Assembly (NCBI GenBank): GCA_017624085.1
Contig: JAGANU010000013.1
Coordinates: forward strand, 1-50,737
DNA from: Coprococcus sp.
GTDB taxonomy: Bacteria > Bacillota_A > Clostridia > Lachnospirales > Lachnospiraceae
DNA: 50,737 nucleotides
Reading direction: 5' to 3'
This document shows positions 1-6,953 of this stretch, piece by piece; within the stretch, counting starts at the first letter, position 1, and each line of letters opens with the position of its first letter. Under the pieces are notes generated by a model. That model did not search any database, was not told the origin of the DNA, and worked only from the letters and a program-made list of their open reading frames with translations. Both the position numbers and the translations under genes were made by a program.

Positions 1-393
1 AGAAAAAAAAGAAATAGAAATAGAAATATTACTCGTCTGCCTCATGGTTTAGGTGATGATATTGAACAGAATACAGGATATCCGTATACTACATCAGATA
101 AAATGACCATTCAGATTGATATTATAGGAAGAAATCCAAGGACTTTAACGGTGGATATTGACGGAAGTATTTTTGTGGGAAGAGCGAGTATGTGTGATGT
201 GGTAATAAATGAGAGCTCTGTCTCAAGACAACAGCTTGCAATAGAATGTCTAAACGGTAGCCTTTATATTCAGCCGTTGGATTCTACAACAAATGGAACT
301 AAGTTAAATGGTCAGCTTATATATGACAAACGGCAGTTGTTTTCAGGGGACAAGATTATTATCGGTGCTGTAGGCTTGATAGTAAGGTGGTGA
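1..393 (+). CDS. FHA domain protein, 5'-truncated by the window edge
   Basis: The reading frame is open from the first base of the window to the stop at 391-393, so this is the C-terminal part of a longer gene. A Met codon at 103 exists, but no Shine-Dalgarno sequence precedes it, so I do not take it as the start. The last 95 residues form a forkhead-associated (FHA) domain: a VGRAS turn, a conserved SVSRQQ segment and a TTNGTKLNG loop, the usual phosphothreonine-binding surface. The first visible residues are a run of Arg, Lys and Asn, such as often follows a membrane segment on the cytoplasmic side. This suggests, without proof, that the missing part contains a transmembrane helix and perhaps an extracellular domain. 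The gene ends four bases before the kinase gene, so the two are surely co-transcribed. Confidence 0.8.
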   Translation, partial: RKKRNRNRNITRLPHGLGDDIEQNTGYPYTTSDKMTIQIDIIGRNPRTLTVDIDGSIFVGRASMCDVVINESSVSRQQLAIECLNGSLYIQPLDSTTNGTKLNGQLIYDKRQLFSGDKIIIGAVGLIVRW

Positions 394-397
394 TGAC

Positions 398-1720
398 ATG
401 GCTACATTATATGCTTTAAAGAAAGAAACTTATTTAGCAGGCAGATACCATATACAAAGCGTGATAGGGCAAGGAGGTTTCGGAATAACATATATTGCAT
501 ATGACGATTTAAAATCAAAGCTGTGTGCTATTAAGGAGTATTTTCCTAGGGAAATAGCAAAAAGAGATTTTGATGAAAAGTATGTTATGCCAACAAATGA
601 GGATAATCAGACGCTGTATGATCATGGTTTGAAACGCTTCTTAGAAGAGGCTGATGTGTTGTGGAAGCTTCAAAACGTAGAATCAGTCGTGTGTGTATAT
701 GACAAATTTGAGGAAAACGACACAGGTTATTATGTGATGGAGTACATAGATGGCGTTACTCTGAAAAAGCTTGTCAAAGAAAAAGGAAAGCTTGGAATCA
801 AAATTGCAAACCGAGTATTGCTTGATGTGGGAACAGCGCTTATACAGGTTCATGAGCAGAACATATTCCATAGAGATATTAAGCCGGATAATATCATGAT
901 TGATACAAAGGGGAATATTAAGCTGATTGATTTTGGAAATGCGAAACATATTGAGCGGAATTCAAAGGAAGAACAATTGTCTGTTTTGCTCACGCCGGGA
1001 TTTGCACCTTTTGAACAGTATTCATCTAAATCTATTCAGGGAGCATTTACAGATGTGTATTCCCTAGCTGCAACAGTCTATTATATGCTGACTGGTAATA
1101 TTCCTCCTAATTCAAATGATAGGTTGTTGTCCGGAGAAAAATTGAAGTTTAATGATGATGGAATACCGGACTATATACAGAATGCAATAAACAGTGCCAT
1201 GCGAGTGAATTACAAGGAAAGAACACAGTCAGTGTACGAATTCCTTAAGAACATGAGGCTGTTAAATGAAACCGCTTTCTCAAGTAAATGTAAAAAAAAT
1301 GGGGGTATGAGCAAACAGGTTGGCTTACAAAATGATGCAATGCCATCTGTTAGGCAAAATGATAAACAGGTAAATATTGTATCTCAAAAAAAGGTTGCAA
1401 CACCTTATATTGATATCATAAGTGGAGACAATGCAGGCAGCAAGATATACCTTCCTTTAGATCATGGAGTGTTAATTGGTCGTACAAAGAACTATGCTCA
1501 GATAGTATTCAAACAGGATGAATATATCAGTAAGAAGCATTGTGAAGTATATTACGATAGCATAGAGGATTCTATATATATTACTGATCTTTCAGTAAAT
1601 GGAACATGGGTAAATGGATATAGATTAGAAACAAACCAAATATATAGAATAAAAAACGATAGTACAGTTATTATGGCAAATCAGATTTGCTCATTTAAAG
1701 TGGGGGTGATGTATCAGTGA
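398..1720 (+). CDS. Ser/Thr protein kinase with C-terminal FHA domain
   Basis: This 440-residue protein is a Hanks-type (eukaryotic-like) serine/threonine kinase. Residues about 10-285 form the kinase: glycine loop GQGGFG, ATP-binding Lys46 in AIKEYF, catalytic HRD at 158-160 and the DFG motif starting at Asp178. All key residues are present, so an active enzyme is expected. A polar linker (about 290-335) leads to an FHA domain (about 335-440) with LIGRTK, SKKHC and SVNGTWVNG motifs, which probably binds phosphothreonine on the kinase itself or on a partner. I see no transmembrane helix and no PASTA repeats, which sets it apart from PrkC/Stk1 cell-wall kinases. It starts five bases after the upstream FHA gene behind an AAGGTGG site and overlaps the phosphatase gene by four bases, implying translational coupling of kinase and phosphatase. 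Confidence 0.93.
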   Translation: MATLYALKKETYLAGRYHIQSVIGQGGFGITYIAYDDLKSKLCAIKEYFPREIAKRDFDEKYVMPTNEDNQTLYDHGLKRFLEEADVLWKLQNVESVVCVYDKFEENDTGYYVMEYIDGVTLKKLVKEKGKLGIKIANRVLLDVGTALIQVHEQNIFHRDIKPDNIMIDTKGNIKLIDFGNAKHIERNSKEEQLSVLLTPGFAPFEQYSSKSIQGAFTDVYSLAATVYYMLTGNIPPNSNDRLLSGEKLKFNDDGIPDYIQNAINSAMRVNYKERTQSVYEFLKNMRLLNETAFSSKCKKNGGMSKQVGLQNDAMPSVRQNDKQVNIVSQKKVATPYIDIISGDNAGSKIYLPLDHGVLIGRTKNYAQIVFKQDEYISKKHCEVYYDSIEDSIYITDLSVNGTWVNGYRLETNQIYRIKNDSTVIMANQICSFKVGVMYQ

Positions 1721-2565
1721 GAGAGGAAGCTTCAAGACAAAATGATGTTGTTACAGTCAGACTTGCCAAGGAATTAAATTGGGAAGAAATAGAACGTGCT
1801 TTTAATTCCCCTCATATTGATATTGGTCAATCATCTATTATTGGTACAAGAAATTATCAGCAGGATGCATTGGCAGTATATAGATACAGTAACGAAATAT
1901 TACTTGCTGTAGTATGTGACGGTATGGGTGGTCTTAATGGAGGTGAAATTGCTAGTAATACTGCAGTTAATATGCTTATTCAGGATTTCAACCGAGTTAG
2001 TAACTTTGAAGATGTCCCTGGCTTTTTTAGTGAGGAGGTTGTAAGACTAGATGATTGTATTGCAAATCTTGAAGATGAGTATGGCAATTCTCTAGGAGGC
2101 GGTTGTACAATTGTGGCTTTGGCGATAAAGGATAACAAGGCATATATGTTAACTGCAGGGGATAGCAGAATATATCTTATTCGTGGGAATAGTATCTGCG
2201 CGCTAAACAGGGATCACAATTTCAGGTTGCAGCTTGATGCTATGCTAAAAGCGGGACGTATAACAGAAATGGAATATGAGATGCAGGAGAATCAAGCAGA
2301 AGCACTTATTAGTTTTCTTGGTGTTGGTAATATTTCTTTGTACGATATTAATCCAGACCCCATTATTTTGCAGGAAAATGATTTGTTTATTCTTTGTAGT
2401 GATGGCTTATATAAAAGACTGAGCAACGAGCAGATTATGGATATCGTTATGGATAATCATAATAGCATGCAGGTAATAGCAGAAAGACTGAATGAGGTTG
2501 TAATGCAATTAACCTGTGTCAATCAAGATAATACATCAGTTATTTTGTTGCGATACGGAAAATAA
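1717..2565 (+). CDS. PP2C-family protein phosphatase
   Basis: This 282-residue protein is a Mn/Mg-dependent PPM/PP2C phosphatase that should remove phosphate from Ser/Thr residues modified by the preceding kinase. It shows the family motifs in order: RNYQQDA and VCDGMGG in the first half, AGDSRIYL in the middle, then LCSDGLY and DNTSVILL near the end. These supply the acidic metal ligands. The start is GTG at 1717, overlapping the kinase stop by four bases. About 40 residues precede the catalytic fold and have no match that I recognise. The protein has no membrane segment and should be cytoplasmic. Confidence 0.93.
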   Translation: MREEASRQNDVVTVRLAKELNWEEIERAFNSPHIDIGQSSIIGTRNYQQDALAVYRYSNEILLAVVCDGMGGLNGGEIASNTAVNMLIQDFNRVSNFEDVPGFFSEEVVRLDDCIANLEDEYGNSLGGGCTIVALAIKDNKAYMLTAGDSRIYLIRGNSICALNRDHNFRLQLDAMLKAGRITEMEYEMQENQAEALISFLGVGNISLYDINPDPIILQENDLFILCSDGLYKRLSNEQIMDIVMDNHNSMQVIAERLNEVVMQLTCVNQDNTSVILLRYGK

Positions 2566-2595
2566 AAATAAAAAACTTATGAGGAGGATATAATT

Positions 2596-3246
2596 ATGAA
2601 TCTCACAAAATGTTCACAGGGGCACTATTATGACATGGATAAGTACGTATCTTGTCCACATTGTTCAAATGCTGCGGAAGATGCAGGTGTAACAGTAAAG
2701 TATTCTCAATCCTTTGATACTTCTTCGTTGTTTGGAAACAATCAGACAGGTGGATCTTCCGATATGACCGTACAGTATACAGAGGAAAAAGAGGATTTAG
2801 GTGGATTGGTTTCAGGAATAAGTCAGAAGAGTAAAGCAGATGACGATGACACTTTGACAATAGGATTTGGAAGCAAAGCCGGAAAAGTTAATGTGGTTGG
2901 CTGGCTTGTTTGTATTGAAGGTGAGGAGAAAGGGACAAGCTTTGTTCTGAAAACCGGAAGAAACTTTATAGGTAGAAATATTAATCAGGATGTTATTTTG
3001 GCAAAGGATAGAGCTGTTTCAAGAGAGAAGCATGCGATTATTCTTTATGAGCCTCGTCAGAAGAAGTTTATTGTTCAGCCTGGAGATTCAAGGGAGCTAT
3101 TTTACTTGAATGATGATGTTGTTTTGGGCTCTGTAAACTTGAAACCATATGATTCCCTGCTAATAGGTGAAACTAAACTTGTATTTGTACCATTCTGTGG
3201 AGATAAATTTAACTGGGATGATGGCTTAATAATAGAGGAGGAATAA
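2596..3246 (+). CDS. Zinc-ribbon and FHA domain protein
   Basis: This 216-residue cytoplasmic protein starts with a short metal-binding motif: a Cys at residue 6, the GHYYD turn and a CPHC pair near residue 20, probably a small zinc ribbon. A polar, low-complexity stretch (about 30-95) follows. The C-terminal half (about 100-210) is an FHA domain with FIGRNI, AVSREKHA and a final LLIGETKLVF strand. The Thr-rich linker, including the DDDTLTIGF segment, is a plausible phosphorylation target of the neighbouring kinase, similar in logic to GarA-type FHA proteins, but that is inference. The AGGAGG site at 2582 fixes the start. The next gene follows after three bases. Confidence 0.85.
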   Translation: MNLTKCSQGHYYDMDKYVSCPHCSNAAEDAGVTVKYSQSFDTSSLFGNNQTGGSSDMTVQYTEEKEDLGGLVSGISQKSKADDDDTLTIGFGSKAGKVNVVGWLVCIEGEEKGTSFVLKTGRNFIGRNINQDVILAKDRAVSREKHAIILYEPRQKKFIVQPGDSRELFYLNDDVVLGSVNLKPYDSLLIGETKLVFVPFCGDKFNWDDGLIIEEE

Positions 3247-3249
3247 CTT

Positions 3250-4161
3250 ATGAAGTATTCAGGTAAAATTAATTTTATTCAAGGAGAGTTTCAGGGAAGT
3301 AGCATAGATCTTCAGTCTGGAATACAGCAGATATTAGGGAGAAATGGTGCTGATTGTAATATTTTCTTCCAGTCAGACAGAGTAAGTAGGGTTCATTGTG
3401 CAATTATATTTGATGAGAATACCGGTAAGCTCAACCTATTGAATTATTCAACCTCAGGAACCACTGTAAATGGAAAAGAGCTTGCTCCTCAGCAGTCTGT
3501 TGCTCTTGATAATGGTGCAAAGGTTAAGTTGGGCCACTCTGACAATGTATTTATCTTTTCCTCTCAGGTGATTGTTAATGAGATAAATACAACAAAAAAA
3601 GAGGGCTTGATAAAAAAAGTTGGAAAAGCATTTACTGTTCGACCTGACTCAGGTGCAACTATATTTGAAAACTTCTGGGTAGAAGATGATGAAAAGGAAG
3701 TAATGACCTTTGGAAATGATAGAGTGATTAACTATTTTACAGGAAAAGGCTTATTAAAAAACAGGGTTGTATTAACAAATAAAAGGTTATACATAAACGA
3801 GCATGCCGGAATTATATCACATTCATTTTCTAGACACATCGTTGATGTTGATGATATAACTGAGACTTCAATAACAAAAAGAAATCCTATTTGGAGCCTT
3901 GTAATGGCTGGAATATGGTTGGTTTTGGGCTTGGCCTTTACTTTGATTTTGGATATTTCTGTTATATTGCTATACAGCCTTATCCCTTGTGTTATTCAGC
4001 TTTTAATTTATCTTAAGGCGTGGGGCTGCTTCTTTGTTGTTAATTTCCCAGGAGGGAATATAAAGTTCTCACTTAAGAACTATTCTTTATATGAAATGAC
4101 AGAGCTTCAGAGAGCGATATGTGCAATCAAGAGAAGAGATATGAAATATTACGATGTATAA
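3250..4161 (+). CDS. FHA domain protein with PH-like domain and two membrane helices
   Basis: The 303-residue protein opens with an FHA domain (about 1-105: LGRNG, RVSRVHCA and STSGTTVNG motifs). A second domain (about 130-200 plus the tail) has the VVLTNKRLYI pattern typical of bacterial PH-like (bPH) domains, which often sit at membranes. Two hydrophobic helices (about 216-260) interrupt or follow this fold, and the last 45 residues return to a strand and helix pattern. I infer that the protein tethers phosphothreonine recognition to the inner face of the membrane. The start ATG follows GAGGAGGAATAACTT and lies three bases after the previous gene. Assignment of the PH-like domain is from motif appearance only. 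Confidence 0.8.
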   Translation: MKYSGKINFIQGEFQGSSIDLQSGIQQILGRNGADCNIFFQSDRVSRVHCAIIFDENTGKLNLLNYSTSGTTVNGKELAPQQSVALDNGAKVKLGHSDNVFIFSSQVIVNEINTTKKEGLIKKVGKAFTVRPDSGATIFENFWVEDDEKEVMTFGNDRVINYFTGKGLLKNRVVLTNKRLYINEHAGIISHSFSRHIVDVDDITETSITKRNPIWSLVMAGIWLVLGLAFTLILDISVILLYSLIPCVIQLLIYLKAWGCFFVVNFPGGNIKFSLKNYSLYEMTELQRAICAIKRRDMKYYDV

Positions 4162-4187
4162 ATTGTCTTTTAAGATGGGGGTAATAT

Positions 4188-5123
4188 ATGGATAATAATA
4201 GCGCAAAGTTAAAATTCATATCGGGAGAGTATAAAGGTTCAGAGATAGAAGTGCAACCTTTTACTGAACTGATATTTGGAAGAAATCCTGACATATCAAA
4301 TTTTGTATTCTCTCACAATAGTGTAAGTAGAAAGCATTGTGTTATACAATATAATCCAAATGATAGAAGGTTCAGAGTGACAGATTATTCGTCATCAGGG
4401 ACGTTCATTAACGATTCCAGGAAGATGACGCGGGGAACATCTGAATATTTGAATAGTGGTGAGTGTATTAAGCTTGGTTATTCAGACAATATTGTAAAAT
4501 TTATTGCTCCTGAAAAAATTGTCGTAAGTCAAGAAAATAGCAATTCCAGACCTGTTGGTGATGCGGATGATAAGATAACACAGAAGATTCCTTTAGGAAA
4601 TAGTAGGGGAAGCTCTATCTATTCCGGATTTCAGCTAGGAAACAATCAACAAAGCCAAATGATAAGCAATAATGGTAGTTTCAATCCACAAATTCAAGGA
4701 CAAAGCATATCATTTGCACAACATCAGAAGAAGGAGTCAAAAGTTTTAGGAATTATAGCGATGATTTTTAGTATATGTGCGTTTGCTGTGGCGGCTGTAT
4801 ATTTATTTATTGCATTATCAGAATACGAACATTTTCAGGTAAAATGCCTAATATTAATTGATGGTTCACCGATTCTTCTTGTTGCTTTGCTTGATATTGT
4901 ATGTATTGTTTTGGGTGTAGCACAAAATTTCAGTTCGTCAAATAAAAACAAAACAGTAAAGACAATGGCAACAATTGCGATTATTTTAAGTTGTTTATCT
5001 TTGCTAGTAATTGGTTTCATGTGGATATCAGCAGCAAGTTGTACAAAAGCTCAGCTTTACGAATATGGTCTGGAACAGGCAAGTGAACAAATTGATGATA
5101 TATTAAATGATTTTTTTAGATAA
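4188..5123 (+). CDS. FHA domain membrane protein
   Basis: This 311-residue protein has an N-terminal FHA domain (about 1-105) closely resembling that of the preceding gene: FGRNPD, SVSRKHC and SSSGTFIN motifs. A polar, Gln/Asn/Ser-rich linker follows (about 110-180). The C-terminal part carries three hydrophobic helices (about 187-208, 223-243 and 258-280) in an arrangement like DUF4190-type small membrane domains. The similarity of the two FHA domains points to tandem duplication. The protein probably sits in the cytoplasmic membrane with the FHA domain inside. A GGGGG-containing ribosome site precedes the ATG at 4188. A gap of 110 bases follows before the next gene, the largest within this operon. 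Confidence 0.8.
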   Translation: MDNNSAKLKFISGEYKGSEIEVQPFTELIFGRNPDISNFVFSHNSVSRKHCVIQYNPNDRRFRVTDYSSSGTFINDSRKMTRGTSEYLNSGECIKLGYSDNIVKFIAPEKIVVSQENSNSRPVGDADDKITQKIPLGNSRGSSIYSGFQLGNNQQSQMISNNGSFNPQIQGQSISFAQHQKKESKVLGIIAMIFSICAFAVAAVYLFIALSEYEHFQVKCLILIDGSPILLVALLDIVCIVLGVAQNFSSSNKNKTVKTMATIAIILSCLSLLVIGFMWISAASCTKAQLYEYGLEQASEQIDDILNDFFR

Positions 5124-5233
5124 CGCGAGTGTGCTTGGATAAAAAAATAATAATCTATAAAAGAGTTTTTGTTTTGCAACAATGTTATTTTAGAAGAGAA
5201 ACTGTATTTATTAGTTTTTGTTAAGAGGTTGGC

Positions 5234-6586
5234 ATGTATAATAACAATAGATGCGATTATTGCGGTACAATTAATGCTACGGATTATCAATTTTGCATGA
5301 AATGTGGAAAAATTTTGCATCAGCAAGGTGTACCACAAAAAATAAACGTATATAATCAGAATTCATATACTGGTATGGCACCACAAGGGAATATATCGGG
5401 TTTGCAAAGAAGTATGATGACAAATACTAGTGAAAATGAAACGAGAATAGGAACTAAAGAAAAAAAAGCTGGTATTGGTTTGTTTATTGGAGTGGGTGTT
5501 TTTATTGGCATTGTATTATTAGCAGTATGTTTGATATGTATAAAACTATTCTGGTTTTCCGGTGCGAAAACCAGAATAGAAGAGGAAGATTATTCTGTAA
5601 ATCAGCATTCAATGGGTATTGATACTGATGCAAATGAAAGTGAAAATATAACAGGAGAGAATTTGGTTTCTGATGATACTAAAGAAACTGTAGATGAATT
5701 AACATCAAATGAACCAGAAGATAATTGGGGTGAAGCAACCATGAATGACGGTGAATCAGATGAAGTTGATGATGAATTGGAATATACAATGGAGGAAATA
5801 TCTAGTGCGGCACAGAATTATTGTAGTTTGGTGTATTGTATTTCAAATCCTTCTGTAAAAATAAAGTCACTTGATAATAAAAGTTACTCGGTTTCAGTTT
5901 ATGCAAATATTGATGGTCATTCAGGATGGTATGGAGATATGACTATAGATAAACATACAGGGCTTGGTATGGGCTGTAGAGGTGAAAAAGCAGATGTGTT
6001 TCATGTTGAAAATACAACACTAGATGTATACTATATTCTTCCATACAGTAATAGTAGATATATTGATGAATCTGATCTTAATAATCTTTCTCCAGAGGAA
6101 CTGACACTTGCAAGAAATGAAATATATGCAAGACATGGGAGAATATTCAAGGATGAGGATATTAGAGATTACTTTTCAAAACAGGTGTGGTATGCAGGTA
6201 TAGTAGCTGCTGCTGATTTTGATGAATCGGTGTTCAGCAAAGTAGAAAGAACAAATATTTCTACCATAAAGGACTATGAGGAAAAGCTAGAAAAGAATGG
6301 ATTTGATTATAGTGATTTGTATTACTATGATTATATTATTCCTGATAGTAGCACAAGAAAGTTAAGTGGAAGTGATATTAATTGGATGGATGCTCACACG
6401 CTAATGCTTGCAAGAAACGAAATCTATGCAAGACACGGCAGAAAGTTCAATGACAAGGAGATTAGAGAATATTTTGAAAGCAAGGCATGGTATATGCCAT
6501 ATATTGAACCGGATGACTTCAGTGAGGATATGTTATCCAGTATAGAAAAAGAAAATATAGCTCTTATAAAGTCATATGAACAATGA
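5234..6586 (+). CDS. Zinc-ribbon, membrane and tandem YARHG domain protein
   Basis: This 450-residue protein begins with a four-cysteine zinc ribbon (CDYCG about residue 4 and CMKCG about residue 18). After a polar segment comes one transmembrane helix (about 78-106), then an acidic Glu/Asp/Asn-rich stalk (about 110-190). A small folded region (about 190-250) is followed by two copies of the YARHG domain. Both copies contain the signature LARNEIYARHGR, starting near residues 292 and 394, and each ends with an acidic helix. YARHG domains are usually outside the cell and may bind peptides or wall components; this function is not established. With the ribbon inside and the repeats outside, the protein could be the surface-facing arm of the phospho-signalling operon. 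It is the last gene of that set. Confidence 0.85.
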   Translation: MYNNNRCDYCGTINATDYQFCMKCGKILHQQGVPQKINVYNQNSYTGMAPQGNISGLQRSMMTNTSENETRIGTKEKKAGIGLFIGVGVFIGIVLLAVCLICIKLFWFSGAKTRIEEEDYSVNQHSMGIDTDANESENITGENLVSDDTKETVDELTSNEPEDNWGEATMNDGESDEVDDELEYTMEEISSAAQNYCSLVYCISNPSVKIKSLDNKSYSVSVYANIDGHSGWYGDMTIDKHTGLGMGCRGEKADVFHVENTTLDVYYILPYSNSRYIDESDLNNLSPEELTLARNEIYARHGRIFKDEDIRDYFSKQVWYAGIVAAADFDESVFSKVERTNISTIKDYEEKLEKNGFDYSDLYYYDYIIPDSSTRKLSGSDINWMDAHTLMLARNEIYARHGRKFNDKEIREYFESKAWYMPYIEPDDFSEDMLSSIEKENIALIKSYEQ

Positions 6587-6953
6587 TATCCTGGAATATT
6601 ATTAAGTAAATGAGGTGGTTATTACTAATAGAAACAGTCATGTTATGTACGCCCCCAAAAGAGTTAGCACTAAAATCTAACGATTGGAGGTGGAGACAGA
6701 TAACATGGCTGTTTCTATTAGTTAAAACTATAATTATTAAAGAGTGCTGTTATTATCAGTTATAGGTGGAGGGGTTACAAGGTACCGGGTATAAAGAGTG
6801 TTTTTGATTCTTTTTTCCATGTTTATTGCATGTTTGATTATATGAGTACAATAGGCAGGTTAGTATAATATATATATTGAGATAGAAATAGGAATATATA
6901 GAAGCATTGTTTTTGGTACATAATATTACATGAAAAAACCAGGAGGAAGAAAC
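6587..6953 (+). other. Gap of 367 bases between the signalling operon and the glucosidase gene
   Basis: This AT-rich stretch holds no convincing gene. Its only clear structure is the inverted repeat at 6624-6722. Several TATAAT-like hexamers occur (for example at 6864-6869), but none has a convincing -35 element at 16-18 bases, so I do not assign the glucosidase promoter. Confidence 0.5.
6624..6722. repeat. 23-bp inverted repeat with IS-like interior
   Basis: The arms at 6624-6646 and 6700-6722 are reverse complements over 23 positions with one difference, which would be a G-U pair in RNA. The 53-base interior begins GTACGCCCCCAAAAGAGTTA, which resembles the C-rich terminal repeats of some IS3-family elements, and contains a 5-bp hairpin (GTTAG and CTAAC). 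A GGAGGTGG ribosome site at 6686-6693 precedes an ATG at 6704 that reads only six codons before a stop. I infer a decayed insertion-sequence end or a small mobile remnant. A transcription attenuator is possible, but no T-run follows the right arm. Confidence 0.5.
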
